This document shows positions 23,138-34,923 of a stretch of 64,000 nt of DNA, one piece after another. Numbering within the stretch: position 1 is the first letter of the stretch; each line of letters opens with the position of its first letter. The translations under genes and the position numbers were made by a program. Origin of the DNA: Lojkania enalia (taxonomy: Eukaryota; Ascomycota; Dothideomycetes; Pleosporales); the NCBI GenBank assembly GCA_010094045.1, contig ML986634.1, positions 62,001 to 126,000 of the forward strand, in the 5' to 3' direction. The notes under the pieces are model-generated. The model saw only the letters and a program-made list of their open reading frames with translations. It made no database searches and had not been told where the DNA came from.

Positions 23138-25587
23138 TGATTATCTCGATTGGGGGGCTTTGTCTGTACAGCAAGGCACCATAGGGCTGACGCTGGATTT
23201 CCCTTGCAATGCCATGGCGGTAGTGGCGAGGGCGCCATCCCGGAGAATCATGAATGATGACGGATAATGGAGTTTGGCATAATGTAATGCTATCTTGACG
23301 ACGTACGATCCTTTTCACATGAAATACGTCCGGTTAATCAATGAGGGTCTCGGTAGCTGCTGTATGAGATTCTCAATCCCTTTCTTGCTCTGCGAGCCGT
23401 GAGCCGAGAGCTCCATGATTTCTTATCTGAGCGTTCAAGTCTGGCGTCTGGATTTAGGCTTGGTGGTAAAACAAATACTTACTGTCCTGGTCGTAGTAGA
23501 GTTTAATTTCTTATCCCCTACGGAAGACTGATCTAGACAGGAGATTTCGCACCACATAGGGAGCATGAAGTACGAGTACGCTTGGCTAGGATGTTTGATT
23601 ATACAGATAATAGTCCACTGCATCTTGCAATATGCAAATAAATATTCCAATCCTCATTTCAATATATTATCTCCGCGACATTAAGGATACAGCAAGCGAA
23701 TCGACCTGTGGGTCTTCTGTTATGTATTGTGTGTTCGACTACACTACTATAGTTGGTAAAAGCATGTTTTCGGTTGCAAGGCGGAAGTGACAATTGAAAG
23801 GAGTCCTTGTTTTGGCTTTGCCATTCCTAGAAAAATGTGTTGCAAATATATTGGACACTGGAGATAGAAGCAAGGGACAGGACGAAAGTGTATCTGGACA
23901 TCTGAGGGACATCCGACGAAACGCTGTAACGCCGCTTCTCTTCACTTAGGAGATTATCAACTGATTCCTATGGTATATATCATGCCTGTGTCGCATCCCT
24001 TGTGGCTGCAAATATGATGTCTCTTTTGGGGGCGGTACGTCCATTAAACTACGCACGGTACCTAGGTAGCATAGATCATTGCGACCATACTGTCTGCTCA
24101 ACACATAATTGCGGCTTGCTGTATAATCTCTCAAAGTGGATGATACCAGAAGTTTCTTTTTGCTAGCGCGATGGCATCGCCGGAAGGCCGGGCTGCTGGT
24201 GCATGGATGTGTCGTATCTGAACCAATGAAAGCATTTGCGAGTCTCCTGACAACCAGCACACTCAGCCACAGACAGCGGGACGTCAGCTGGCAAAGTAGC
24301 TTATCTACAAAAATGGCCTTCCAGATATCCGCAAGCAATGATATCCGCCAAGCCCAGCGTTGGAGTTCTAAAAGGTCCTTCGGCAGAGGTCGTTTGCATT
24401 TAGCTTGCGGGTAATGACGTGCCCGCCCGAAACATCACTGAAGCAAGAACCAGCCATTGTCTGCAGTAGATTCGACAAAGCCAGCAGGACTGGAAAGATT
24501 ATTTCTAGAAGCCTCCACTGATAGATTGTCCTGTGGCAATCTCTGGAGACAAGTGCGGTGACAATAGGGAAATTTTTGGTGGACTACCCTTCTGGGATAT
24601 GCCCAGGCCAAGGAAGCGCGACATCAACTCCGCATTCACGGCGGGTTTGGGGGCGCACAGCAAAACCTAACTAGATAGTCCACAATAGAAAGAATAAAGC
24701 CCCATATTAGCATCACATGGTAAATTCGATTGCTCGTTGTGTCGGAGCATAAGCGCTGCAAAGTGGCCACAAATTTCATTCAGGAAGCTTATTTTGTACA
24801 GCGCTATCACCTAAAGAAGCTAGCGCGAGCTCCGGTCTCAGATCGAGCTTGGGAGCAACACACGGTCTTCACTCAGCACGAGCATCCTCACGACCTCTCG
24901 CAACTTTGCCAAATGACGGGACTTGATCCTTGAAGTCCCCTCCATTCGTATCATCGTCTATCTTCTACCAACTACGCTGGCGTGCAGACTTCTTCCACAC
25001 AGCCGTGCCACAGTGTCAGCGGAGCATTCTGCCGGGTGCTTCCTTTTGCATGGGTGCTACCACAGCCGTCTCGACGACCACGGGCAAAAGAAATTGGATT
25101 CCAGCACTTCGAGAGCCGCCTAGTGGTCTCGTTGGTATTTGCCATGAGCAACTAAGTGATTGACCTTGTATTTGGTTCATCATCTGTAAGTCAGCCCGTC
25201 ACGGAGAGCAGCGGACTTCACCCTTAGAACGGTGAGCTTTCACCTACAAGACTTGCTCTTTTCCACTCCAACTATGAATTTATCTCTGCTGCTTATTTAG
25301 CACGCCGTGAAGGCAGCTAAGTATTTTCCCTCCACCATCCCCCTTCCTCTTGCCAGTTTCGCCCTCGACTCAACACTGACCACTTATCATCTATACTCAG
25401 AGCGCACCTAGCGAAAACGTCACCCGAGCCAACACGCCTTTGACTGTCAAACAGCACTGCCAAACAGTCGCGGCTCTGTAAGTATCATCTCCGCCGATCT
25501 CTTCTCTGGGCAATCGCAAGTTTTGCAACTCCTCAAAGTATTTATCGATCGTGGGTTAATCAAATGCTTGTCCAGGATCTAGCGACA
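23138..25587. other. Intergenic region with probable 5' UTR intron
   Basis: These 2.45 kb separate two plus-strand genes. Frames up to 130 codons (minus strand, 23946-24338) show no family motif and are treated as noise. The right end is C/T-rich leader sequence. A canonical GTAAGT at about 25479 and a TCCAG at about 25575, just before the ATG at 25588, could bound an intron in the 5' UTR of the next gene. That is an inference from splice consensus only. Confidence 0.4.
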
Positions 25588-28500
25588 ATGCCGCCCAAGC
25601 GCAAGCATAAAGCAACACAGGCGAGTGCACCCGCGCCTCAGCCCAAAGCTCAGCGTATGTATTCCCCCATCTCCCGCATGGTCCCACAGCGCAGAGACGT
25701 ACGCCTGCTCCCGCAAGCATGCTAACATGGCCCTTGGCAGCAGCCGATGCAGGCGGAATCCGGACTAGCTCGGTTAAGCGAAGACCTAGTGCTCTCCCTC
25801 AGGGACAGAGAACCTCGCGTCTGCAACCATCGGAGCCACTCCACATGACTACTCGTCGCGCCTCAAGAGCAGCGTCGAACAACACGAGTCCTGCGGCGCC
25901 CTCGTCCACCAATGGTAGCAGCAGTCGTCGGAGCTCACTAAACACCGTCACTAATATCGATGATCTATCCGATCATGAGGATGAACCGCCCTCCAAGCGC
26001 ATCCGCACTAACGAAGATTCTGGTTCGCCGCCGGGCTCCATGGGCTCTTCTGCCTCCCAGATTTCTGTGGTCGAGTCGCAAACCCCTGCTCAGCAAAACG
26101 CAAAGTCCCGCGTTCTCTCCACTCGGAAGAGGCGAGCATCCCGCGATTCAAGTCAGTCAAGCAAGACCATCAGCGCTCGCCAGAATGGTGTTCCCGCCCG
26201 TAGCGAAAGCGAGGATATTTCCGAGCAACAGCTGCGTCGCAAAAAGCGCAAAACAAACGACCCACCTCAGGACCCAGCGGAGGCTCCACCAGAATTGACT
26301 GACGCCTCGACACCCGCAGGCTCGCCGGAGCAGATCCCAGACGTTGAAAGCAGCCAGGGTTTGCAACATGTTCTTCCCATTGCTGCCGATGACGCTCCAA
26401 CAAAAGTTGCAAAGCGCCTCCCGGGCCGTCGGCGCCAACCGCATCCGGACGTCAATGTTGAGACAGACCTGCGCCGCCAACTGCAGCTCAAGATGAGTTA
26501 CCGTGTTGTAGCCAAGACCATGAAGAAGATGCTCGACGAACTATCTAACCGTACAATTAACCATCTGGAGACCGATCCCGAGTACCACAAGCAATTTCCT
26601 GAGTACCAAGCTGTGTTACATCAACTCCAGGACCACTATCAGATTAGGATGGATCAGATCGATGCTGAGCGTGAGCTCAAGCTTCAGCACCTGGAGCGCG
26701 TCCACATCGCTCAAGAACGAATTCAGCATGAACAATTTATCAATTGCTTCAAAGATCTTCAGGAGGACATGCTTTTGCAGTGTGCCTATCAGCTGAAGCA
26801 ATTAGAGAGGGAGATGAAAATGCAAACTCGGAATGGCACTGATGATGAAGATAATATTGTAGAGCCTACGCACACCGTTGATTTCCCCGCCCGCAATGAG
26901 GACGACCGTCTAGGATCAAAGTTCGCTTCCCGTAGTAGAGCCTACGTCGAAGTCGAGCGATTGGTCAATGAAGTCCCTTCCCGGCGGCTCTTCGATAAAC
27001 TGAGAAAGGAATTCGTAGCCAATGATGATGAAGCCGACGACTCTCTCGAGGACCTCCCAGGTGGCTTTGCAACTTTCACTGGACCCGATCGCACTGATTC
27101 AACTACATTCCATAATATTGCCAGCCTGCTAGAAGCGGCAGCAGATATTGACAGAGCCCTAGCGCAGCCTGAAGCATCTAAGGTCATTCCGAACGAGCAG
27201 GCCGATGCCTTGTTCCTCCTAGCATCTCTTTCATCTGATCAACCGCAAGCTTCGGGTCTAGACACCACTTCTCTACAGCACTCAAGTGTGCCCTCTCAAG
27301 TGGCAACTCCTACGCCACAACCGGGATTGCATAGGCCAGTGTCGCCCTTCGAGCCTGTCTCAAAGGCTCCATCAGCTGTGCCCTTGGAGACTGTGCAAAG
27401 CAATCCTGCAAAGCTCGTACATGAAAATAGTACTAGCTCAACCCCTAGCCAGCAAGCTAGCGGTATTACACCCGAAAAGCAAACGGAGCCCAAACAGGCA
27501 ACTCCGGCTCGACTCACTAGCCATCGCATCAGCGACATTTTGAACAATGACGATGATCTCCCTATTCCTAAACCACGCGAGCCACGTCCTTTCGTCGCGG
27601 ATCAAGCGCCTGTTGCGAGTCCGTCCCTCCTGAATGCGATTAACCAGCATTCGACGCCTTCCAATACCGGTCCACTGCGACTAGAAGCTATCGTGAATAG
27701 GGAGGAGCGGGAACCGAACTCACGGATAGCAGCTGCTGAAGATCCAGGCGCGGGAATCAAGACGGAATCTCCGTCCCTAAATAATCAGTACTGGTTAAGC
27801 AAGAATATTATCGCCCGAAATGAGCACCAGCCAGAACACACCCACCCAAAGCCGAGTGCAATAGACCATTCTCGTGAGCGGCTAGACAGTAAAAAGCGCG
27901 AGCATGTGGAACGGGAAGAGATTTATCGTTTAGCACACGAAGTACGCGAAACTTCCGGTTTTAACAGCGATCGAAGACCCTCGGCAGGGGGATATACCAT
28001 GCCATCAACTACTCAACCACCATATACTCGGTCAACTCGTGACCCGGCCCAACATGATCTTCGTAATAATGCTTTCGAACATGGAGTTCGCTCTCAATGG
28101 GATGACGGACGAAGCGTAGGCGTTTCTCACACACAACAATCAGCACCACCGTCGACGCACTACGATCCAACCCAGCATCATGTTGACGATAGCTATACTG
28201 ACTTGATGCCACCCGCGTCTGCAGGCTCATATACAACGCCAGGTGCTCCTGGTCCTCAATTCCTTTATCATCGTCAGCATTATAATGAACCACCAGCTAG
28301 CAAGCCCTCTAGTCAGGGACCTAGTCTACCAGCGCACTCTCACGGCCCCCCACAGGATCCAGACCATAGACAGTCGCCGAACGTTCCTCAAGTCCAACTT
28401 GATCGCCAACCGTCACTTCGTCAACCGCACATGCAATCACCAAGTGTGTCGCAACGTCAACCGCCGGGGCAATCACCTAGTATTTCGCATCCTCCATTGC

Positions 28501-29576
28501 ATGGCCAGTCGCCTAACATGGCACATGCCCATTCGTATAGCCAGTCTCATGCTCCTCAACAGCCGCAACATCCACTTTTTGACCGGCCATCCAGTGTTTC
28601 ATTTGGTCCAGGACAGTCGCCAAATATTGCGCACGCCCAGCAAGGCTCCGCAGAGAGTCAGTCTCAACGCTCACCGCGCCGTGAGTCCCTTACTCAGCCG
28701 CAACCACAGACGCAGGGCTCCACTACTAAACCGCCGCCAGTGAACTACCGCTTCGCTCACTACGATCCCGCACCAGTCAGATCTGTTTATCCGCCGCCGC
28801 CTCCAGGCTACGAGCGTCCCAAGTCTCATCCTAATCTTCAACCCGCTCCACCGCCTCATCACTACCCGAATCCATATGGCGCTACGGCAGCCCAGCCCCC
28901 CCCTCCACCGCCACCACCACAGCCGGCCCATTCGGGTTACGGTCCATCCCATGGTGCTCCTCCACAAAGCTACGCTCCGTCTTCATATCCAGGCTATGTC
29001 CCACCGCCGGGCAGCTTCCAAGCCCCGCCCCCACCGCCAATATCGCAACAGTATCCGCCCCTGAAGATCGAGCAGTACGGTGGTCAACCAATTCTCCCAG
29101 CTAACATGGCTCCACCACCAGGACAGCAACAGGGCCTAGGTCTAGCACAGCCACCTCCCCCACCATCTGCACCATCTACACCGCTAGCATCTCCCTACAG
29201 TCAGGCTACGTACAGCCAAGGCTACGTCGGCGTTCCACTCTCTGATCAAGGAGTCCCTATGTATGACATGCCATCACCTCCTCGTCGCAACCGTCCTCCA
29301 ACACCTCAGCCGCGTCCCCGTCGTCAGTACCGCGCCTATCATGCGCCTGGCACACAGTTTAGGAGCTATCAGGGACCGGAGTCTAGACGACGTCCGAATA
29401 ATACCTCGACTCCTAATTCCGCTCCCGAAGCGAGCGCTTCTATACCGAATCCGATTTCTAGTCCTGCCCCTGTTCAGAACACTACTCTGGCGCCTGCTTC
29501 TATGCCGATGTCGAATCCGACCACGCCTGCTCTTCCTCCTGCTTCGAACTCGGATTCTCTGTCTAGTGAGAAGTGA
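25588..29576 (+). CDS. Large nuclear-type protein, Sds3-like coiled coil
   Basis: Two exons, 25588-25654 and 25741-29576, give 1300 residues. The 86-bp intron has GTATGT, a GCTAAC branch site and CAG. The short first exon restores a basic start, MPPKRKHKATQ, that a single-frame reading would miss. Residues to about 240 are Ser/Arg/Pro-rich with nuclear-localisation-like clusters (PSKRIR, RRKKRK). A strongly helical, charged region follows (about 260-385, around ETDPEYHKQFPEYQAVLHQL and the ERELKLQHLERVHIAQERI stretch). Its spacing resembles Sds3/BRMS1 proteins of the Rpd3 histone deacetylase complex. That match is by eye and tentative. The C-terminal half is Pro/Gln/His-rich with repeated Q-S-P-[NS] units and polyproline runs. 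Likely a chromatin or transcription factor; the exact role is unknown. Confidence 0.8.
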
Positions 29577-30819
29577 GCTGTGAGAAATGATTGTTTCCGG
29601 GTCGCCATTGAGTTTTGCCCCCGTTCGGAATCAATTCCTTGCATTTGCGTTTACGCCAACTTCGAATCTAATAGCGTCCGCTCTCCCTTCCGTTTCGGAT
29701 CTATGTTCTACTAGTCAAAAGCGAGAAATGAGAAATGAGTGTTTCTGGGTCGCCTGTCTTTGTAAAATATTTCCCCTTTGTTTTATCCCTATCCATTTCC
29801 CTGTTCTTTACATAATTCCCTAATATTTCTATATTATCTCATATTACCTACTTTCTGTCTTCTGTCTTGTATTCTGTGTATGCAAAATGGAGGTCCGATT
29901 GGATTTCGACCGGTTTTCTTTTTTCTATACCTCTCTCTAGCGCATTGGGCCTGTGTAAGTATGGGCTTGGCGTCTTGCATGGCGTGGTCTCTGGGGTTTT
30001 CCCCCTCGTTTCTATGGACCTTGTAGGATCTCGGGGCTTTGGCTCTTTTCCTAGTCTGCGGGTTTTGTTTGATGGTGGCATCGACTGATTGAGTATGCGA
30101 GTGATACCAGGTGTGGCTTGGTAACGGCGTAACCGGACCGGTGGATTGGGCTATTGTAATGCATTCAACTCAGCCAATCAATGAATGGATTGTATAGACT
30201 ATATCTTTATGTATGCGTGCGTTTCCGGGAAGTTGAGTGCGTGATATCGAGAGGAGTCTGTGGAATAGGGATAACGACTACAAGTCTACATGGACTGCAT
30301 ATACACCTAGGTACTCACGCTTTACCCAACACGGGACCCTCCCTTGCCCAGCCCTCCATCTCATCAACAGAAAACCGACCCTTCCAAACATCGCCCTCCC
30401 CCTGTCAAATCCGCATACACCCGCCAAATATAAGCGGACAATCATCCCCATCGGTACAATCGCTCTCCACCATCCAGTCTGCTCGCGGACCCAAGCAATA
30501 AAATAACATATACCGGAAGGATACACACCTGCGAGGACCTCTACTTCTTATAGAAGAGAAAAGGGAAATATCATACAGCTCAACACTCTCTTCAAGACGC
30601 GATTCATATATCCAACGTACATGAAAAAGGAGTACGCAATGCAGGGTCCGCTTCTTTACCACACACCGCCATCCAGTGTCCCGTACACTTCTAACGACTT
30701 CAAGTGTGCAATCGTTTAGGGATATATATATGTAATACAGTCATAAATAATAATAAGCTGGGTATCTAACACCTGATCGAACATCTATTCTTTCCTCCTA
30801 TACGTAGATTTTCATCGCC
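29577..30819. other. Convergent intergenic region
   Basis: This 1.2 kb lies between the 3' ends of the 1300-residue gene and ESS2. It starts with T-rich sequence typical of 3' UTRs. Short overlapping frames on both strands between about 30240 and 30530 have no recognisable homology. No repeat or RNA gene was seen. Confidence 0.45.
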
Positions 30820-32184
30820 TTACCCCTTCCTCTTACCCTTCGATACCGGCGTCCACTCCTGCCCCCCATCCCCGAACCCCTTCCCCTTCGGCGTACTTCC
30901 CCCTGCTCTTTCAAACAATTTCCTCGCAGCCGGCGTTAGATTCCCCCTATCCCTTCTCCCCGGCGTCAATCCCAACCTTGGCGTCGGCGCCGTCAAAAAT
31001 CTCGGCGTTTCCCCCGAGAAAATGCCTAATCCTGATTCCGAACTAGAGCCAGATTTCGAGACCTTCCCCTTCTTATTCAAACCAATCCGCTCCACCATGC
31101 GATGATGCAACTTCTCCCTGCGATCTGAATCGTGGATCGTGAACGGCGAAGGGTTCGCCCGGACCTCGAATTTCTCTAGTAGGTCTTTTGGCACGGGATC
31201 TGCGTCGCCTGGCTCCGGGGGCAGGGTGTCGACGAACGTGTAGCCGTTTACACGCGGCGTTTCGCTACCGGCGTTCGCTTCACTTTGGGAGGGGCGCGGG
31301 CGGCCAGCTATTGCGTCGCGGACAGCTGACATGGAGGGGGAAGGGGGTCGAGAAGGTTCGGTGGGATCGGGGATTAGTAGTCGCGTATTATGGTGATGGA
31401 TTGCTTTCGGGGGTGCGAGGGATGCGGCTTCGGCGGTTTGGGCGCGGGTGGGTGCCCAGTCTTCAACGGAGTCGGGGTTGAACATTAGGGAGTTGAAGGG
31501 GGCGTGTTTATGTGTGTTTGGGGCTGCAGGTCGTTTATCGAGGTCTTGGGATGGGCGAATGATGACCTCGTTAGATGTTGATTTTGCGACTTCGAGAACT
31601 TTTTGCTGCGCGAGGCGCTGTTTAGAGGCGTAGCGGTTGCCTTGCCGTAGCCAGGCATTCTCGAGAAACTTCTTTGCGTTTTGTTTGTCGATGATCTTGG
31701 AGAATGACTCTTGGTCTTCGGATATGTATTTTGCTTGGAAGGCAGACAGACTTAGATTCAGATCCACCTCTGGTTTTTTTGCTTCTCCCTCTTCGGCCTC
31801 TGTCCCCACAACTGTGACCGGCGTATCTCCATCCCAGGTCTTTGGAGTTGCTGATCCGCTTCCGAACCCAGGCGTTGCGCTGGGTGCCTTTCGCCGCTGT
31901 CCACTCGGCAAAGGTGTCATAACTTGCGTCAACTTCTTCCCCGCCTCTCGAATCCAGCTATTGTCATTGCTCTTAAGCGCATCGAGGTATTCATGCTGAG
32001 CATCAGTTTCCGCAAGGCCGGGGAAGAAGTCGCGGCGAATAATATATGCGAGTGAATCAGTGTAGGTATCTTCATCAAGAACGATTTGTGGTCTTTTTAT
32101 ACGCTTCGGTGCGGGCGGAGGCAGCATAAGTGACCCAGGGGTACGACGCTTTGCGAGAGCTTTCGAGTTCTGCTCAGAGGACAT
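30820..32184 (-). CDS. ESS2: Splicing-associated nuclear protein Ess2/DGCR14 (Bis1)
   Basis: A single minus-strand frame encodes 454 residues, the usual size for the Es2 family (human ESS2/DGCR14, fission yeast Bis1). These nuclear proteins associate with late spliceosomes. The family signature at the N-terminus is clear: a short basic start, then RPQIVLDEDTYTDSLAYIIRRDFFPGL, then a DALKSND helix. A region with LSLSAFQAKYISEDQESF and the conserved NAWLRQGNRYASKQRL block follows around 170-195. Near residue 236 the family's SLMFNPDSVEDW motif is present. The C-terminus has the VRANPSPFTIHDSDRREKLHHRM block followed by a Gly/Thr/Pro tail. No intron was found. The start codon is the first ATG of the frame. 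Confidence 0.92.
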   Translation of the reverse strand: MSSEQNSKALAKRRTPGSLMLPPPAPKRIKRPQIVLDEDTYTDSLAYIIRRDFFPGLAETDAQHEYLDALKSNDNSWIREAGKKLTQVMTPLPSGQRRKAPSATPGFGSGSATPKTWDGDTPVTVVGTEAEEGEAKKPEVDLNLSLSAFQAKYISEDQESFSKIIDKQNAKKFLENAWLRQGNRYASKQRLAQQKVLEVAKSTSNEVIIRPSQDLDKRPAAPNTHKHAPFNSLMFNPDSVEDWAPTRAQTAEAASLAPPKAIHHHNTRLLIPDPTEPSRPPSPSMSAVRDAIAGRPRPSQSEANAGSETPRVNGYTFVDTLPPEPGDADPVPKDLLEKFEVRANPSPFTIHDSDRREKLHHRMVERIGLNKKGKVSKSGSSSESGLGIFSGETPRFLTAPTPRLGLTPGRRDRGNLTPAARKLFERAGGSTPKGKGFGDGGQEWTPVSKGKRKG

Positions 32185-32752
32185 AATGGATTATGGTATT
32201 GCCGGGGGACGGATGTGGGAGGTTGTATTGGTGCACTAGCGGTTGCCACCCGGGGATAGTTCTAGTAGCGAGGAAAGTTTCAAGGATCCCTACACATGAT
32301 AAAGGCCTCGCTGTCTAGAGAGAGTTATCCCAAAAGGAAGGCCGTGAATTTGCGGTCGTGAATATAGAGTGAAGTCGTGCAAGTGAATGAACGACGTTGA
32401 AAGTTAATGCCAAGCCACAAGAGCGCCCTCACCGCCTTCAGCCCTATTGAGGATGTGCCGCTCATGCAGGGCGGGAGCTTACGTTACCATCTGATTCCTA
32501 GGGAATATCGTTCGCATCAAGAATTTTCAAGCCAATTTTAAATGTTTACAAACAAAAACTGCAAGATTCAAGCTCACGGCGAGAGACTATTGAGTTTAGC
32601 CATGGTATCATTCATTTTCTACATCAGAAGGGCTATGCAGATCCACATTTTTCTGCTCCGTTTTCTCCAGACGCCATGCGCCGAGCCTCTCTTTCCACTG
32701 AAGAATTAATAGCGGGGATAGGCTTTGTACCAATTGTGCGGGGATCTCTGAT
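32185..32752. other. ESS2 upstream region / TIF6 3' region
   Basis: These 568 bases lie between two minus-strand genes, so they hold the TIF6 3' UTR and the ESS2 promoter. Nothing else was seen in them. Confidence 0.4.
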
Positions 32753-33772
32753 TTAGTAGAAGGATTCCACCATGGCATCCTTGTGCGTAGTGTTGATGGC
32801 GCTTGGGCCATTGCCTTCACCTAGTCTGAAGACGGATTCGACGACCGAGAGTTCGGTGGCTGTTGTGTCGAGTCCTAAATCTTAAATTAGAAAATGGGCG
32901 GGAGTTGAATTCTACCAGTAGTGAACATACCTGTCACGGCCATCCAGTCATTGACAACCATGCCCGCACCAACAACCGCACTTCCTCGATTCACGCTACC
33001 AGCCACTAGAGGTACCTGAAGCAGGCTTGATAGTTCATCCTGATCCTGAATTGACGTCTTTGGGTGGACAATACCGCCCTGGTTACTCAGCGCCATGTAA
33101 GAACCCGTAAGCACATTGTCCGCGATCGTCTGTCGAAATACCTCAACACCGAGGACGTCGGCTATTATTTCCTCGGTTTCTCGCTCAATATCTGGGTGCA
33201 CGAGCGCGACGTGGTCGTTGCAACATATTACGTTTCCGAGGGCTGATAACCGCTCTTCTATTCGCTGTATCTTAACAGCGTCCGGTATTGAGTTTCGGAG
33301 GTGTTGAAGTTCTTGGTCAGTTGTGGTAGTTGGGACGAGGAGACCCTTCTTATTGCTACCGACTAAATGTCAGCAAGCGGTCAATGATATCACGATTCCT
33401 AACTGAAATAGGAGTCGCTATCATGTGTGTTTAAAACATACCCAGCTGTGAGCCGGCCGACTATCCTCGTGCCAGCGATTGTGGCGTGGCAGATAGGAAT
33501 AACGTCTTGGAGTTCGGCTTCGAAGACACTGTGGCGGCCCATGTTAGTTTCACATTATATTGGAGGAACCAGTGAGCGGTCCGCTATACTAGGAGCGCGT
33601 ACGTACCTGTAGAAGTTCTCTGAAGCCCCGACCGCAACGATAGCATAAGCATTTGTGAGTGTTGAGAAGACTCCGACTCTAATTATGAACGTAAGTACTA
33701 AGCTCATGGTGGTGCGTGGATACCGGGGCAATCTCACTCGTTGGAGTTTTCAAATTGAGCGCGGACAGCCAT
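32753..33772 (-). CDS. TIF6: Ribosome anti-association factor eIF6 (Tif6)
   Basis: Five minus-strand exons (33772-33738, 33678-33607, 33528-33442, 33355-32931, 32874-32753) join into 246 residues, matching the family length of about 245. Introns are 56-86 bp, all GT-AG. eIF6 is needed for 60S subunit maturation in the nucleolus and keeps 60S from joining 40S until released by Sdo1/Efl1. The reading starts [19 protein letters not shown] and contains the family blocks [55 protein letters not shown] and [20 protein letters not shown]. It ends [14 protein letters not shown]. The phases of all four introns restore these blocks exactly, which supports the hand-built model. Confidence 0.95.
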
Positions 33773-34923
33773 GATGCAGAACTCCGATGTAGCTGTCTTG
33801 TCGAACTATTCCTTGAGAAGAGAAAGGGTGAAGAGTTTGGAGAGGGAGAGGGAGAGGGAGAGAGCGATGGTAGCTGGCCGCAGTGGAGCTTGTTGCTTGC
33901 CGCAAAAAAGTGTGCGGGACCGGAGCTTTACATAGGAGGGGCAAGACCGTAGTCACCGAATACCAGCTTGGGACTAGCCCGCCAAGATCTCGACTCATCC
34001 CCCGTCATTCCCAAAATGCGCCTCAGGCGGAGGCGAAGCACAACTGAATACACCGAGATTATGACTCTTCACAACTCCAGTCATAAACATGTGGCGCAGC
34101 TAACAGGTTGCTCGCATTCATCATGTTTCCAGCGCCTTCGGCAAATGTCAGGTCGACTAGAATCGTGAAACTCCTTCATCTCGTCAAAAAATCGTCGTTC
34201 CTAGCGAGCTTCAGCACGTGCCCGCGCCAGCCCTGCGCACTGACCGGGGCCATGGTCGCACGGACTCCATCATTTCGCACCGCATGAATCAACTTGCCAT
34301 ATCCATCTCTGCAGCGCTTCCAGAAAGACTTCATGTCCCAATGCGCAGCCTTGTTTGTATCCGCATCTCCGTCTAGTGTGTACAAGTCCGATTGAGAAGG
34401 TAATCAGTTTTATTTAGCGCCGCCCATATCGGACAACTCATCTACAATTACAAAAGCATACAGTCGTTTTAAAAACTACATTACGCCAGGGCGCTTGCTG
34501 TGCAATGCTTATGGTCCCATTTCGGGCCCATGTGGGGATACATTAAAGGAAACTTGTACACGCTTTGTGTTATGTCGCAAAAGCTGAGGTCTAAACGCCC
34601 GCCATGCAGTGGTTTTGCAGAAATGGTTTGATGCCACAAGTTCGTTTTAAAAGAAATTTGTACAAAGTGGGCGTTACAAGGAGACTCGAGACGATTGTTA
34701 GGAACCGTGAGGAGCGTCTTCTCGTAACACGCAAGTATAGAAAATACATAATTAAAGACATAATGGGCATAAATGGGTCGTTAGTGTTCTTCATTAGGAA
34801 ATCCCATTTGGGGGGGGTGTGGTGTGGTAGATCAAACGAGATCAAGAGTATATGGACAATGAGATAATGGATAGATGGTTACTCGAGTAGCCATAAGACA
34901 AATGTATAGAGAATATGTCCGTA
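33773..34923. other. Intergenic region TIF6 / serine-rich gene
   Basis: This 1.15 kb contains the TIF6 promoter at its left end and the 3' UTR of the next minus-strand gene at its right. A purine repeat lies at 33841-33864. A 69-codon minus frame at 34176-34385 has protein-like composition (motif DMKSFWKRCRDGYGKLIHAV) but no known family and no clear splice partners, so it is not called as a gene. Confidence 0.4.
33841..33864. repeat. GAGAGG hexanucleotide microsatellite
   Basis: About four near-perfect copies of AGAGGG/GAGAGG lie 70-90 bases upstream of the TIF6 start codon. Purine-rich on the plus strand, this would be a CT-rich leader or promoter tract for the minus-strand gene. Confidence 0.7.

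Noticed and set aside
23946..24338. A 130-codon minus frame between genes
   Set aside because: No domain, no splice continuation and atypical composition; not supportable as a gene.
30237..30526. Overlapping frames on both strands between the 1300-residue gene and ESS2
   Set aside because: Neither resembles a known small protein, and the segment lies in convergent 3' UTR sequence.
34176..34385. A 69-codon minus frame with protein-like composition
   Set aside because: No recognisable family and no clear partner exon. It is kept only as a remark in the intergenic entry.
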